A stretch of 52,317 nucleotides of DNA. Origin: Nocardiopsis listeri NBRC 13360 (lineage in GTDB: Bacteria; Actinomycetota; Actinomycetes; Streptosporangiales; Streptosporangiaceae). The first letter of the stretch is position 1. Every line of letters starts with the position of its first letter. Positions 37,988 to 47,612 of this stretch are shown one piece after another. The notes beneath the pieces were generated by a model. The model was not told the DNA's origin, did no database searches, and saw nothing but the letters and a program-made list of their open reading frames with translations. Made by a program: the position numbers and the translations under genes. Location: positions 1 through 52,317 of the forward strand of contig NZ_BCSH01000027.1 of assembly GCF_001570765.1 (NCBI RefSeq), given 5' to 3'.

Positions 37988-38845
37988 TCAGTCGGCGTCG
38001 GGGTCGACCCAACCGTTGGCCTCGCAGCCCTGCAACCCCAGGGTCTGCTGCTGCATCACGGGGGCCGGCTCGCCCTCGCCGGGGCAGTCGACGTGCCCAT
38101 GGCCCAGGGTGTGGCCGACCTCGTGGTTGATCACGTAGACGCGGTAGGTCTCCAGGTCGTCCTCGAAGTCCTCCACGCCCGCGACCCAGCGGTTCTGGTT
38201 GATGATGGCGCGGTTGCCGTTGGCGCAGGAGACGAACCCGTTGGTGTTCAGCGGCGCGCACAGACGGTCCACGGTGTCGGGCGCGGCCAGCAGCACACGG
38301 ATGTCGGCGTCGTCGCCGTCCACACGTTGCAGGGAGCGATCGCCCTCCTCGCCCCAGCTGCGGGGGTCGCCCAGGATCAGCTCGACGGCCTCGACGAAGT
38401 CCGAGTCATCGCCGGGCAGTCCCTTCTCGACCTCCACGGCGAAGGTGGTGAGCGGACCCTCGCCCATCTCTTCGCTCTCGCCCTTCATGACCCGGATGTC
38501 GCCATCGGCGGTGTCGACCTCGTCCTCGACCGAGCGCAGCAGCACCGGGGTCTCCTCCTCGGTGGGAGAAGCGCTCGGGTCGGGGGAGGCGTCGGGGGCC
38601 GCGTCCGTTGCGGCGCCCTCGGTCTCGGCGGGGGATCCGGCGGGGTGCCTGCGGCTGCCGTCCGGGTCGCCCTCACCGACGGGGCCCTCGGCGGAGGTCT
38701 CCTGAGTGGCGTCGGGCCCGTCATTCGGCTCGGGGACGCTCACCATCAACACCGCGGAGGCGCCGGAGACCAGACACACACCTATGGCCAACCCCATGGG
38801 GTTCCTGCGCCGGCGGTGCCGGGCACGGGTACCACGTGAACCCAC
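37988..38845 (-). CDS. DUF3152 secreted metalloprotease-like protein
   Basis: 285 residues from GTG 38845, with GGAGGGA upstream. A basic N-terminus and one hydrophobic helix (GLAIGVCLVSGASAVLMVSV) mark a membrane-anchored or secreted protein. A Pro/Glu/Ser-rich linker of about 80 residues follows. The DUF3152 domain has VEVEKGL, DPRSW, RVLLAAPDTVDRLC, NQNRWVAG and the zinc motif NHEVGHTLGHGHVDCPG, an HExGHxxGHxH metzincin-like signature, then APVMQQQT. Peptidase activity is inferred from the motif; substrates are unknown. It is convergent with the ABC operon and divergent to the FAH gene. Confidence 0.88.
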   Translation of the reverse strand: MGSRGTRARHRRRRNPMGLAIGVCLVSGASAVLMVSVPEPNDGPDATQETSAEGPVGEGDPDGSRRHPAGSPAETEGAATDAAPDASPDPSASPTEEETPVLLRSVEDEVDTADGDIRVMKGESEEMGEGPLTTFAVEVEKGLPGDDSDFVEAVELILGDPRSWGEEGDRSLQRVDGDDADIRVLLAAPDTVDRLCAPLNTNGFVSCANGNRAIINQNRWVAGVEDFEDDLETYRVYVINHEVGHTLGHGHVDCPGEGEPAPVMQQQTLGLQGCEANGWVDPDAD

Positions 38846-38993
38846 GGTCCCTCCACCTCTCGACGGTCGTCGAACCCCAGCATGCCAGAGTCGCGGACCC
38901 ACAAAGGGTAGGCCTTGCGGACACGATCGATACTCCCGCGCGGTTACGCTTCACTCGGACAGTGAGTCGAAGTGGGCTGCTTGGAGGATTCAG

Positions 38994-39794
38994 GTGCGTA
39001 TCGCACGTTTCGCGTCCGGCGACGAGGTCGGTTTCGGTCTGGTCGAGACGGACACGGACAGTGGGGAGGACTTCGTCGCCCGACTGAGCGGCCACCCGTT
39101 GATGGGTGACATCAAGCTCACCGGTGAGCGCGCCAGGCTCACCGACGTACGACTGCTGTCACCGGTGTTGCCGACGAAGGTCGTGTGCATCGGCAAGAAC
39201 TACGCCGAGCACGTCGAGGAGATGAAGGACGTCACGGGGGAGTCCACCGACGAACCGGTGGTGTTCCTCAAGCCGTCCACGGCCGTCACCGGCCCACAGG
39301 ACGCGGTCTTCTACCCGGCGGCGTCGGAACGGGTGGACTTCGAGGGCGAGATGGCCATCGTCATCTCCCGCCCCTGCCGCGAGGTGCCGCGCGAGCGCGC
39401 CAAGGACGTCATCTTCGGGTACACGGTCGCCAACGACGTGACCGCCCGTGACCTACAGAAGAAGGACAAGCAGTGGACACGGGCCAAGGGGTTCGACTCC
39501 TTCTGTCCGATCGGCCCGTGGATCACCACCGGGCTGAGCATCGAAGAGGCCCAGGACCTGCGGGTCACCACCACCGTGGACGGTGAGACGCGTCAGGACG
39601 GACGTACATCACAGTTCATCCACGACATCGCGGGCATCATCTCCTACGTCAGCTCGTTCATGACCCTCCTCCCGGGTGACGTGATCCTGACCGGAACGCC
39701 CGCCGGTGTGGGCCCCGTCCAGGTCGGCCAGGAAGTGGCCGTCACGGTCGAGGGTCTGGGCACCATCAGCAACCGGGTGGTCGAACGGGACTGA
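38994..39794 (+). CDS. fumarylacetoacetate hydrolase family protein
   Basis: 266 residues from GTG 38994, with GGAGG seven bases upstream. It has the FAH-family motifs CIGKNYAEHVEEM, the metal-binding acidic triad in DFEGEMAIV and YTVANDVTARDLQKKDKQW, the GFDSFCPIGPW block and GDVILTGTPAGVGPV. Family members include 2-hydroxyhepta-2,4-diene-1,7-dioate isomerase, acylpyruvate hydrolase and oxaloacetate decarboxylase; the exact substrate cannot be chosen. This gene just upstream of gltX is a conserved actinobacterial arrangement. A GC hairpin (39806-39834) separates it from the next gene. Confidence 0.9.
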   Translation: MRIARFASGDEVGFGLVETDTDSGEDFVARLSGHPLMGDIKLTGERARLTDVRLLSPVLPTKVVCIGKNYAEHVEEMKDVTGESTDEPVVFLKPSTAVTGPQDAVFYPAASERVDFEGEMAIVISRPCREVPRERAKDVIFGYTVANDVTARDLQKKDKQWTRAKGFDSFCPIGPWITTGLSIEEAQDLRVTTTVDGETRQDGRTSQFIHDIAGIISYVSSFMTLLPGDVILTGTPAGVGPVQVGQEVAVTVEGLGTISNRVVERD

Positions 39795-39805
39795 CCCCGA
39801 GCGAG

Positions 39806-39834
39806 CCGTGCGCGGGCCGGGTGCCCGCGCACGG
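39806..39834 (+). terminator. terminator-like hairpin after the FAH gene
   Basis: CCGTGCGCGGGC and GCCCGCGCACGG form a perfect 12-bp stem with a short loop. There is no T-run. Confidence 0.5.
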
Positions 39835-39880
39835 GCCACCCGTCGGGGCCACGTGCCCCGACCGAGCGGAAGGTCCGACC

Positions 39881-40768
39881 TTGGCCCCCCGAAAACGCCG
39901 CATCCCGCCCTTCGCCCTCACCGGTGCCATCACCCTCGTCCTGGCCCTGGTGGGTTCGGGACTGTGGATCCTCGGCAGGAGCATGGGCGAACCCGAGCGG
40001 GACGCCGACGGCGACGGCCGCGCCCTGGTGCGGCTCATGCTCGCCGGGGACTCCATGACCCACGGCGCCGACGGGGACCGGACCTGGCGCTACCACCTGT
40101 GGAACCACCTGGAACCGCAGGTGGACGGGCTGGACTTCGTCGGCCCCTACAGCGCGCCCGCCACCCCCGAGCAGATCATCCCGCCGGAGATGATGGGGGC
40201 CGAGCCCACCGATCCGGTCGGGGGAGACCCCGAGGGTGTCGACTACCGCGACCCGGACTTCGACCAGGACCACAACGCCCGCTGGGGCCGCACCCTGGCC
40301 GACGCCGCCACCACCATCGGCGCCGACGTGGCCGAACACCGCCCCGACGTGTTGTGCGTGCTGATCGGTCTCAACGACCTGCTGCACCCGATCACCGCCG
40401 AGGAGATGGAGGCGAACATCCGCGCCTATGTTCGGGACGCCCGCGAGGCGAACCCGGACATCCACATCCTGTTCGCCGAGGCCCTGCCCATCACCATGGC
40501 CGACCAGGACCAAGGCTTCGCGCTGCGCCTGTACGCGTACAACAAGCTGGTCCGCAAGCTGACCCTGGAACTGTCGAGCGAACGTTCGCCGGTGGTGGGC
40601 TTCGACCTGGCCAAGGCCGAGTCCTGGGACGTGAAGGCCGACACCTACGACGGCACCCACCCCAACGACGGCGGTGAGATCAAGATCGCGGCCGGGTTCG
40701 CCGACGCCCTGTCGGAGAACTTCGGTCTGGGGACGGGCTACCCGAGGCCACTGCCCATCGCGCCTTAG
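39881..40768 (+). CDS. SGNH/GDSL-family hydrolase, membrane-anchored or secreted
   Basis: 295 residues from TTG 39881, with GGAAGG six bases upstream. An N-terminal hydrophobic helix (FALTGAITLVLALVGSGLWIL, excerpted) acts as signal or anchor. The SGNH blocks are present: MLAGDSMTHGADG with nucleophile Ser58, CVLIGLNDLLHP, and DGTHPNDGGEIK carrying the catalytic Asp-His. These enzymes are esterases or lipases, including carbohydrate acetyl-esterases; the substrate is not evident. A gap of 66 bp separates it from gltX. Confidence 0.87.
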   Translation: MAPRKRRIPPFALTGAITLVLALVGSGLWILGRSMGEPERDADGDGRALVRLMLAGDSMTHGADGDRTWRYHLWNHLEPQVDGLDFVGPYSAPATPEQIIPPEMMGAEPTDPVGGDPEGVDYRDPDFDQDHNARWGRTLADAATTIGADVAEHRPDVLCVLIGLNDLLHPITAEEMEANIRAYVRDAREANPDIHILFAEALPITMADQDQGFALRLYAYNKLVRKLTLELSSERSPVVGFDLAKAESWDVKADTYDGTHPNDGGEIKIAAGFADALSENFGLGTGYPRPLPIAP

Positions 40769-40834
40769 GCGGTGTCTTGGCGGGGGTCCGGTAAAGCGCG
40801 ATGCGGCAGATGGGCCACCGATACCCTGGGGTCC

Positions 40835-42283
40835 GTGACTGAGACTCCGATTCGTACCCGCTTCGCCCCGTCCCCGACGGGCATGTTCCACGTCGGTGGC
40901 GCTCGATCCGCGCTCTTCAACTGGGCTCTGGCCCAGCAACGGCCCGAGGGTCGCATGGTGCTGCGCATCGAGGACACCGACGCCGCACGCAACCGGCCCG
41001 AGTGGACCGAGGGCATCATCCGTGCGATGTCGTGGATCGGCATCGACGAGAGCGACCCGCACTTCGAGGGCCCCTACTTCCAGTCGGCCTACGTCGAAAA
41101 GCACCGCGAGACCGCGCAGGAGCTGTACCGCTCCGGCCGCGCCTACTACTGCGACTGCACCCGTGAGCAGGTGCAGGAGCGCCGCGACAACCCGAACCTG
41201 GGCTACGACGGTTTCTGCCGAGACCGTGGTCTGGAGGCCGGACCGGGTCGGGCGCTGCGCTTCCAGGTGCCGGCCGGTGGCCCCACCATCGTGCGCGACC
41301 AGATCCGCGGCGACGTGGAGTTCGACCACGCCGCCATCGAGGACTTCGTCATCGCCCGTGCCGACGGCTCCCCGCTTTTCGTGCTGGCCAACGTCCTGGA
41401 CGACGTCGAGATGCGCATCACGCACGTCATCCGCGGTGAGGAGCACCTGTCCAACACCCCCAAGCAGCAATTGCTGTGGGAGGCGCTGGACCTGACCCCG
41501 CCGGTGTGGGCGCACCTGCCGGTCATCGTCAACGAGCAGCGCAAGAAGCTGTCCAAGCGCCGCGACAAGGTCGCCCTGGAGTCCTACCAGGAGGAGGGCT
41601 ACCTGGCCGAGGCGATGGTCAACTACCTGATGCTGCTGGGCTGGGCGCCGGGTGAGGACCGCGAGATCATGCCGTGGTCGGAGATGATGCCGCTCTTCGC
41701 GATCCAGGACGTCAACAGCTCCAGCGCGTTCTTCGACGAGAAGAAGTTGCGCGCCTTCAACGGCGAGTACATTCGCGCGCTGTCGGTCGAGGACTTCATC
41801 GCGCGCTGCCGGCCGTGGCTGACCGGGGAGGACACCCCCTGGAACGCCGAGGACTACGACGCCGACGTCTTCGCCGCCGTCGCCCCGCTGGCGCAGAGCC
41901 GGGTCGCGCTGCTCAGCGAGATCGTCCCCAACGTGGACTTCCTGTTCCTGAAGGAGCCGGTGGAGGACGAGAAGAGCTGGAGGAAGGCGATGAAGCCGGG
42001 CGTGGGCAAGGAGATGGTGGAGGCCGCCCTGGCGCGCTTCGCCGACCCCGAGCTGCCCTGGACCGCCGACGACCTCAAGGTCGCCACCGAGGAGACCGGC
42101 GCCTCACTCGGGCTGAAGCTGGGCAAGGCTCAGGCCCCGGTACGCGTGGCCGTCACCGGTCGGACCGTGGGGCTGCCGCTGTTCGAGTCCCTGGAACTGC
42201 TGGGACGCGAGCGCGTCCAGGCACGTCTGGAGGCCGCGCTGGAGAAGCTGCGGACCGAGGAGAAGGACGCCCAGGAGGGCTGA
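40835..42283 (+). CDS. gltX: glutamyl-tRNA synthetase
   Basis: Charges tRNA-Glu, and also tRNA-Gln in organisms with GatCAB, which this one has. The 482-residue class I synthetase shows the HIGH-region [30 protein letters not shown] and the KMSKS-type loop [17 protein letters not shown] 40835 is chosen because the motif begins seven residues in; TACCCT directly upstream suggests a leaderless message. The tRNA-Gln and two tRNA-Glu genes lie just downstream, a neat pairing of enzyme and substrates. Confidence 0.97.
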   Translation: MTETPIRTRFAPSPTGMFHVGGARSALFNWALAQQRPEGRMVLRIEDTDAARNRPEWTEGIIRAMSWIGIDESDPHFEGPYFQSAYVEKHRETAQELYRSGRAYYCDCTREQVQERRDNPNLGYDGFCRDRGLEAGPGRALRFQVPAGGPTIVRDQIRGDVEFDHAAIEDFVIARADGSPLFVLANVLDDVEMRITHVIRGEEHLSNTPKQQLLWEALDLTPPVWAHLPVIVNEQRKKLSKRRDKVALESYQEEGYLAEAMVNYLMLLGWAPGEDREIMPWSEMMPLFAIQDVNSSSAFFDEKKLRAFNGEYIRALSVEDFIARCRPWLTGEDTPWNAEDYDADVFAAVAPLAQSRVALLSEIVPNVDFLFLKEPVEDEKSWRKAMKPGVGKEMVEAALARFADPELPWTADDLKVATEETGASLGLKLGKAQAPVRVAVTGRTVGLPLFESLELLGRERVQARLEAALEKLRTEEKDAQEG

Positions 42284-42287
42284 TGTC

Positions 42288-42322
42288 ACGGGGTGGTGGG
42301 GCTGTGGGCCCCACCACCCCGT
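42288..42322 (+). terminator. terminator of gltX
   Basis: A perfect 15-bp stem, ACGGGGTGGTGGGGC pairing with GCCCCACCACCCCGT. TAGAGT at 42353-42358 is a possible -10 for the tRNA genes. Confidence 0.75.
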
Positions 42323-42415
42323 ATTCGGTTCGCGAGCACTCTGAATGTCCGCTAGAGTTATCTACGTCGCCGAGGGGGACAGGGGCGCGAAAGCGGCCGG
42401 ATCCCCTCAAAACAT

Positions 42416-42487
42416 TGGCCTATGGTGTAATCGGCAGCACGACTGATTCTGGTTCAGTTAGTCTAGGTTCGAGTCCTGGTAGGCCAG
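42416..42487 (+). tRNA. tRNA-Gln (anticodon CTG)
   Basis: 72 nt cloverleaf: acceptor TGGCCTA/TAGGCCA, D-arm GGTGTAATCGGCAGCA, anticodon stem ACTGA/TCAGT with loop TTCTGGT (CTG), T-loop GGTTCGAGTCC. CCA is not encoded. It would be charged first with Glu by GltX and then amidated by GatCAB. Confidence 0.95.
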
Positions 42488-42539
42488 CGAGTTCGATGTC
42501 TTCGCATCGGACGCACGGATCCTCGGATCCGAGAAGTGC

Positions 42540-42612
42540 GCCCCCGTCGTCTAGTGGCCTAGGACGCCGCCCTCTCAAGGCGGTAACGGCGGTTCGAATC
42601 CGCTCGGGGGTA
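42540..42612 (+). tRNA. tRNA-Glu (anticodon CTC), copy 1
   Basis: 73 nt: acceptor GCCCCCG/CGGGGGT, D-arm TCTAGTGGCCTAGGA, anticodon stem CCGCC/GGCGG with loop CTCTCAA (CTC), T-loop GGTTCGAATCC. CCA follows the discriminator base at 42613-42615. Confidence 0.96.
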
Positions 42613-42623
42613 CCAACAGGAAG

Positions 42624-42652
42624 CGGCTTCCACGGTGTGGAAGCCTTCTTTC
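42624..42652 (+). terminator. terminator after tRNA-Glu copy 1
   Basis: GGCTTCCAC/GTGGAAGCC stem followed by TTCTTTCT. Confidence 0.75.
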
Positions 42653-42726
42653 TGAGCCGATGTTCGCCATCGGTGTCCGGTTCGTGTGGTTATCATGGTT
42701 TCGATGATCCGCGCGGATCACGTCCG

Positions 42727-42799
42727 GCCCCCGTCGTCTAGTGGCCTAGGACGCCGCCCTCTCAAGGCGGTAACGGCGGTTCGAATCCGCTCGGGGGTA
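42727..42799 (+). tRNA. tRNA-Glu (anticodon CTC), copy 2
   Basis: Identical over 73 nt to copy 1 but followed by CAA rather than CCA, so the 3' end must be added by the CCA-adding enzyme. Confidence 0.96.
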
Positions 42800-42808
42800 C
42801 AAGAACTG

Positions 42809-42838
42809 AAGGTCTCACCCATTCGGGTGGGGCCTTTC
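42809..42838 (+). terminator. terminator after tRNA-Glu copy 2
   Basis: AAGGTCTCACCC pairs with GGGTGGGGCCTT (one mismatch), loop ATTC, then TTTCGTCGTTTT. Confidence 0.75.
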
Positions 42839-42952
42839 GTCGTTTTCGGGGGTCGTTCGAGGGAGACGCCTTCCGGCGCGGTCAGGACGTGTCGAGGGCG
42901 ACTCCCGGTTCGGGTGTCGCCCTCAGGGGATCGGGTCGACGGGGGCGGGTGG

Positions 42953-43687
42953 TCAGTGACCTCCCTCGTAGGTGTGCAGGGACTCGCTGATCTTCTCCGC
43001 GGCCGACACCACGGCCTGGGAGTGCATGCGTCCGGGCGAGCGGGTCAGGCGCTCTATCGGGCCGGACACCGAGACCGCGGCGATCACCCGTCCACCGGGG
43101 CCGGCGACGGGGGCCGACACCGAGGCCACGCCCTGCTCGCGTTCGGCGACGCTCTGGGCCCAACGGCGACGGCGTACCTGCGCAAGGCTCGCGGCGGTGA
43201 AGCGCGCGCCCACCAGGGAGCGACGGATGCGATCGGAGTCCTCCCAGGCGAGCAGCACCTGGGCGGCCGAACCCGCGTTCATGGGGAGTTCGCTGCCCAC
43301 GGGCACGGTGTCGCGCAGACCACTGCTGCGCTCCGAGGCGGCCACGCACACACGAAGGTCGCCCTGTCGGCGGTAGAGCTGGGCGCTCTCCCCGGTGAGG
43401 TCGCGTAGCTGGACCAGGACCGGCGCGGCCACGGCGAGCAGACGGTCCTCTCCGGTGGCTATCGACAACTCACCCAGGCGTGGCCCGAGCACGAATCGAC
43501 CCTGGCTGTCCCTGGTCACCATGCGGTGGCGTTCCAGGGCGACGGCGAGGCGGTGGGCGGTGGGGCGGGCCAGGCCGGTGATCTGGACCAGTTGCGCCAG
43601 CGACGCGGGCCCCGATTCCAGGGCGTCGAGGACGGACATCGTCTTGTCCAGGACACCGACACCGCTGGATGAGCTAGAGTTGTCCAT
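42953..43687 (-). CDS. ndgR: IclR-family regulator NdgR
   Basis: 244 residues from ATG 43687. The N-terminal winged helix-turn-helix (VLDKTMSVLDALESGPASLA, excerpted; ITGLARPTAHRLAVALERH) and the IclR effector domain (GESAQLYRRQGDLRVCVAA, EQGVASVSAPVAGPGGRVIAAVSVSG, excerpted) closely match actinobacterial NdgR. In Streptomyces and Corynebacterium (LtbR) homologues control leuCD and other amino acid genes, including branched-chain biosynthesis. It is divergent from leuC across about 124 bp, the conserved arrangement. It is the only candidate regulator in the window for the motif shared by ilvB, leuB and cimA. Confidence 0.93.
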   Translation of the reverse strand: MDNSSSSSGVGVLDKTMSVLDALESGPASLAQLVQITGLARPTAHRLAVALERHRMVTRDSQGRFVLGPRLGELSIATGEDRLLAVAAPVLVQLRDLTGESAQLYRRQGDLRVCVAASERSSGLRDTVPVGSELPMNAGSAAQVLLAWEDSDRIRRSLVGARFTAASLAQVRRRRWAQSVAEREQGVASVSAPVAGPGGRVIAAVSVSGPIERLTRSPGRMHSQAVVSAAEKISESLHTYEGGH

Positions 43688-43811
43688 GGCTTGATATTGC
43701 CGTCTCGATATATGGAATGCAAGTCGGGCCGACCATCCGCGCGAAGGGTCCGGGTACGTGCGAGGCACGGCGGGACCCAAGACCGAGAAGACACGAGAGA
43801 GGCGATCTCCC
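43688..43811. promoter_or_regulatory. ndgR-leuC divergent control region
   Basis: The stretch GATATTGCCGTCTCGATATA (43693-43712) is AT-rich and partly symmetrical, followed by TGGAATGC. NdgR/LtbR binding in such divergent regions is known in relatives. GTCTCGATATATGG only partly resembles the ilvB/cimA 10-mer. Exact promoters were not placed. Confidence 0.45.
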
Positions 43812-45209
43812 ATGGCACGCACGATGGCCGAGAAGGTCTGGGAGGAGCACGTCGTTCGACGTGCCGAAGGCGAGCCGGACCTGCTCTACATCGACCTCCA
43901 CCTCGTCCACGAGGTGACCAGCCCCCAGGCCTTCGAGGGCCTGCGTCTGGCCGGTCGCCCCGTTCGACGTCCCGACCTCACCATCGCCACCGAGGACCAC
44001 AACGTCCCCACGATGGACCTCCTCGCGCCCATCGCCGACCCGGTCTCCCGCAAGCAGGTCGAGACGCTGCGCAAGAACTGCTCGGACTTCGGCGTGCGCC
44101 TGCACCCCATGGGCGACATCGACCAGGGCGTCGTCCACGTCGTCGGTCCCCAGCTCGGTCTCACCCAGCCCGGCATGACCGTGGTCTGCGGCGACAGCCA
44201 CACCAGCACCCACGGCGCGTTCGGCGCGTTGGCCTTCGGCATCGGCACCAGCCAGGTCGAGCACGTCCTGGCCACCCAGACCCTGCCGATGCAGCCGTTC
44301 AAGACCATGGCCGTCACGGTCAACGGCAGGCTCCGGCCCGGGGTGACGTCCAAGGACATCATCCTCGCCGTCATCGCCAAGATCGGCACCGGCGGTGGCC
44401 AGGGCTACGTCATCGAGTACCGGGGCGAGGCCATCGAGGCCCTGTCCATGGAATCGCGCATGACGGTCTGCAACATGTCCATCGAGGCGGGCGCCCGCGC
44501 CGGCATGATCGCCCCGGACCAGACCACCTTCGACTACGTCAAGGGGCGGCCGCACGCCCCGCAGGGCGCCGACTTCGACGCCGCCGTCGAGCACTGGAAG
44601 AGCCTGCGCACCGATGAGGGCGCCGAGTTCGACGCCGAGGTGGTCCTGGACGCGGACGACCTCAGTCCGTTCGTCACCTGGGGCACCAACCCCGGGCAGG
44701 GCGTACCGCTGGACGCCGGTGTGCCCGAGCCGTCCTCCTTCGAGGACCCCTCCGCCCGCGCCGCCGCCGAGAAGGCCCTGGCCTACATGGACCTGAAGGC
44801 CGGCACGCCCATGCGCGAGGTCTCCGTCGACACGGTCTTCCTGGGCTCGTGCACCAACGGTCGCATCGAGGACCTGAGGGCCGCGGCCGAGGTCATCCGC
44901 GGCCGCAGGGTCGCGGACGGCGTGCGCATGCTGGTCGTGCCCGGCTCCATGCGGGTCAAGGAGCAGGCCAACGAGGAGGGCCTGGGCGAGGTCTTCAAGG
45001 AGGCCGGCGCCGAGTGGCGTGAGGCGGGCTGTTCGATGTGCCTGGGCATGAACCCGGACCAGCTCAAGCCCGGCGAGCGCAGTGCCTCCACGTCCAACCG
45101 CAACTTCGAGGGCCGCCAGGGCAGGGGCGGACGCACCCACCTGGTCTCGCCGCTGGTGGCGGCGGCCACCGCGGTCCGCGGAACCCTGTCCTCCCCGGCC
45201 GACCTGTAG
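43812..45209 (+). CDS. leuC: 3-isopropylmalate dehydratase large subunit
   Basis: With LeuD, isomerises 2-isopropylmalate to 3-isopropylmalate using a 4Fe-4S cluster; homologues also act on citramalate. The 465-residue aconitase-family protein has [28 protein letters not shown] (excerpt), and the cluster cysteines in [12 protein letters not shown] and [13 protein letters not shown] 43812 ([15 protein letters not shown]) fits family starts; the frame runs back to 43758. leuD follows after 30 bp. The promoter is shared or overlapping with divergent ndgR. Confidence 0.97.
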   Translation: MARTMAEKVWEEHVVRRAEGEPDLLYIDLHLVHEVTSPQAFEGLRLAGRPVRRPDLTIATEDHNVPTMDLLAPIADPVSRKQVETLRKNCSDFGVRLHPMGDIDQGVVHVVGPQLGLTQPGMTVVCGDSHTSTHGAFGALAFGIGTSQVEHVLATQTLPMQPFKTMAVTVNGRLRPGVTSKDIILAVIAKIGTGGGQGYVIEYRGEAIEALSMESRMTVCNMSIEAGARAGMIAPDQTTFDYVKGRPHAPQGADFDAAVEHWKSLRTDEGAEFDAEVVLDADDLSPFVTWGTNPGQGVPLDAGVPEPSSFEDPSARAAAEKALAYMDLKAGTPMREVSVDTVFLGSCTNGRIEDLRAAAEVIRGRRVADGVRMLVVPGSMRVKEQANEEGLGEVFKEAGAEWREAGCSMCLGMNPDQLKPGERSASTSNRNFEGRQGRGGRTHLVSPLVAAATAVRGTLSSPADL

Positions 45210-45239
45210 TCGCCCCGACCCGTCAAGGAGAGTCCTCCC

Positions 45240-45836
45240 ATGGAGAAGTTCGACGTCCACACCGGTCGGGCCGTGCCGTTGCGCGCGAGCAACGTCGACA
45301 CCGACCAGATCATCCCCGCCGTCTACCTGAAGCGGGTCAGCCGCACCGGCTTCGAGGACGGCCTGTTCGCCGAGTGGCGCAAGTCCGACCCGGACTTCGT
45401 GCTCAACCGTCCCGAGTACGAGGGCGCGAGCGTGCTGGTGGCCGGCCCCGACTTCGGTACCGGTTCGTCCCGTGAGCACGCCGTGTGGGCCTTGCAGGAC
45501 TACGGATTCAAGGCCGTGCTGTCCTCGCGCTTCGCCGACATCTTCCGTGGCAACTCGCTCAAGGGCGGTCTGCTCACGGTGCTGCTGCCCCAGGAGGTCA
45601 TCGACCGGATCTGGGCGGCCGTGGAGGCCGACCCGACCACCGAGGTGACCGTCGACCTGGTGGAGCGTCGGGTCCGAGTGCCGGCCGCGGACGTGGTGGA
45701 GCCGTTCGAGTTGGACGACTACACCCGCTGGCGGCTGCTGGAGGGCCTGGACGACATCGCCCTGACGCTCCGTCACACCGACGACATCACGGTCTTCGAG
45801 GGCACCCGGCCGGACTGGAAGCCGGTCACGCTCTAG
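45240..45836 (+). CDS. leuD: 3-isopropylmalate dehydratase small subunit
   Basis: 198 residues, the swivel domain partner of LeuC. It opens with the typical [21 protein letters not shown] (excerpted) and contains [17 protein letters not shown] and [20 protein letters not shown] 45240 has AAGGAG upstream. It is the last gene of leuCD. No terminator is evident; the dispersed repeat copy B begins 30 bp after the stop. Confidence 0.97.
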   Translation: MEKFDVHTGRAVPLRASNVDTDQIIPAVYLKRVSRTGFEDGLFAEWRKSDPDFVLNRPEYEGASVLVAGPDFGTGSSREHAVWALQDYGFKAVLSSRFADIFRGNSLKGGLLTVLLPQEVIDRIWAAVEADPTTEVTVDLVERRVRVPAADVVEPFELDDYTRWRLLEGLDDIALTLRHTDDITVFEGTRPDWKPVTL

Positions 45837-45865
45837 GCGGTGTTCTTCGGGGCCTCCGCCGGCGC

Positions 45866-45995
45866 CTCGGGGTGTTCGTGCGCCCACCGGCTCAGGAGCC
45901 TTCGACGCCTACGGTGTGATGGCTCGTTCCTCGCGATCCCACCTACGGCGCCTCCCCGGGTTCGTCGGAGGACGGGTCTCGACGGCGCCCGAACG
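45866..45995 (+). repeat. dispersed intergenic repeat, copy B
   Basis: Aligns to 547-678 with one or two single-base gaps (see copy A). It lies just after leuD. The rest of the gap to 46369 has no gene. It contains an AT-rich promoter-like zone (TTTACTTGACGTGAG near 46096, TTATACG near 46167), so HU has a long upstream region. Confidence 0.6.
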
Positions 45996-46369
45996 GTGTA
46001 CGACGGAGCTTGGTCGCGAGGGCCGGAAGCCCCTTCGAACCACGGGATCGAGGGTCGTTGTGACGCAGCGCACCCTCGATCCCGAATAATTTTACCTTTA
46101 CTTGACGTGAGCATTCGCTTACCGACTTTGTGTCCTTAAGGCGGGAGGTCGGGGAGTCCGGAATCCGGTTATACGTAGGCTTTTGAGGCCTACAGAAGGG
46201 GGCAAAAAGGACGCGTTCCCCGTCCGGGTGCATCCGCCCCGGTAGTTGCGGAGCGTGACCCCGCAGGTCGGAAAGGCCCCGACACGCCTTGCCCACGGGC
46301 GTTTGTATTTGTGTAAGGGCCGCTGCTTCCCCTAATTTCGTGCGAGCAAGGGGGAACCGGAGGAACCTT

Positions 46370-46651
46370 ATGAACAAGCGTGACCTGATCGACGCGATCT
46401 CCGACCGGCTCGGAGACAAGAAGACCGCGACCGAAGCGGTCAACGCTGTGCTTGAAACCATTCAGGCCACCGTGGCGTCGGGCGACAAGGTCGCCATCAC
46501 GGGCTTCGGAGTGTTCGAGAAGTCCGAGCGCGCGGCGCGTACCGCTCGCAATCCCGCCACCGGCGCCACGATCAACGTCCCCGCGAGCTTCGTCCCGAAG
46601 TTCCGCGCCGGCGCTGACTTCAAGGCTCTGGTCAACGGCGACAAGAAGTAG
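46370..46651 (+). CDS. HU-family DNA-binding protein
   Basis: 93 residues, the short HU type. It has MNKRDLIDAISDRLGDKKTA, the conserved GFGVFEKSERAARTARNPATG beta-arm (excerpted) and VPASFVPKFRAGADFKALVN. HU dimers bend and compact DNA in the nucleoid. ATG 46370 has CCGGAGGAACC upstream. The Lys/Ala-rich C-terminal tail of the second actinobacterial HU type is absent. A hairpin terminator follows. Confidence 0.96.
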   Translation: MNKRDLIDAISDRLGDKKTATEAVNAVLETIQATVASGDKVAITGFGVFEKSERAARTARNPATGATINVPASFVPKFRAGADFKALVNGDKK

Positions 46652-46678
46652 TCCTCTCGCCCCGAGCGAGTGGAAGTA

Positions 46679-46713
46679 CCCGCCCGGGTTCCCTCCATGG
46701 GAATCCGGGCGGA
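46679..46713 (+). terminator. terminator of the HU gene
   Basis: CCGCCCGGGTTCCC pairs with GGGAATCCGGGCGG around TCCAT. Confidence 0.75.
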
Positions 46714-46812
46714 GTGCTGTCCGGGGTCGTTCGACACCGGTTCGGGGGTCCTCGTCGGGCCGGGCTCGGCGTCCGAACGCCCTGGGCGGCGCTCAGGCGC
46801 ACCGAGAGCGCC

Positions 46813-47502
46813 TCAGGGGCTCTTCTGTGCCTCCCTGGTCGACACGCGCCCCACCAGGGTGCGTGTGCGCGGACCCAGGCCCAGGGAGGTCGCGGAGACC
46901 AGGTCCTCGGACGTGTCCACGTCACGGCGCACCGACTCCACGTTCGGCGGTGAGAGCTCGTGTGCCCCACCCGCCAGATGCCGGGCCCGGGAGGCTCCCT
47001 CGAAGGCGGGGGCGAACGGCCGGCCCGGTGCCGCGGCCAACAGGGTGGTCCCCACCCGGGGCGAGTCCGCGAGGAAAGACCGCTCGTGGTCGGCCGCGGC
47101 GGTGAGGACCCGCTCCAGCTCCACCGGTCGCAGCGCCGGCAGGTCCGCCGACAGCGCGCACACTCCGAGCCTGGGTTCCAGGGCACGTGCGGTGCGCGCC
47201 CCGTGCGCCAGGGCCGGGTTCAGACCGCCTCCCGGCTCCCCGGACACCACCACGGCGCCCAGGGCGGACAGGGCCGCGTCCGCGCGGGGGTCGTCGGTCA
47301 CCACGAACAGCGTCCCCACCGAAGGACACCGGCGCGCGGCGGCCACCGTGTCGCAGGCGATCGCGAGCGCCAGCTCCTCACGCAGCCCCCCGGCGGCCCG
47401 GGCCAGTCGACTCTTGGCCAGACCGAGGTGCTTGACTGGGACGATCAGGGACCAGCGCACCCCGGGCAGGGCGGACCCGCCACGCTCTCCACAGCCGGTC
47501 AC
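46813..47502 (-). CDS. cofC: 2-phospho-L-lactate guanylyltransferase (coenzyme F420 synthesis)
   Basis: 229 residues from GTG 47502, with GGGGGAACC upstream; the open frame continues to 47634 into the divergent promoter region. The nucleotidyltransferase fold is visible in SLIVPVKHLGLAKSRLA, FVVTDDP, GGGLNPALAHG, CALSADLPALRP and VGTTLLAAAPG. CofC/FbiD guanylylates phospholactate or phosphoenolpyruvate in F420 synthesis, which actinobacteria make. It is convergent with HU and divergent from plsC; no other F420 gene is in the window. Confidence 0.9.
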   Translation of the reverse strand: MTGCGERGGSALPGVRWSLIVPVKHLGLAKSRLARAAGGLREELALAIACDTVAAARRCPSVGTLFVVTDDPRADAALSALGAVVVSGEPGGGLNPALAHGARTARALEPRLGVCALSADLPALRPVELERVLTAAADHERSFLADSPRVGTTLLAAAPGRPFAPAFEGASRARHLAGGAHELSPPNVESVRRDVDTSEDLVSATSLGLGPRTRTLVGRVSTREAQKSP

Positions 47503-47612
47503 GGTTCCCCCGGAACTTGATACGGCGACGACACTGACGAGGGTAGATGTTCGGGGATCGGCGCGGCGCGGACACCCTAGAATGAGTCGGTTGTGTTGAA
47601 GTGAGGAGTCCC

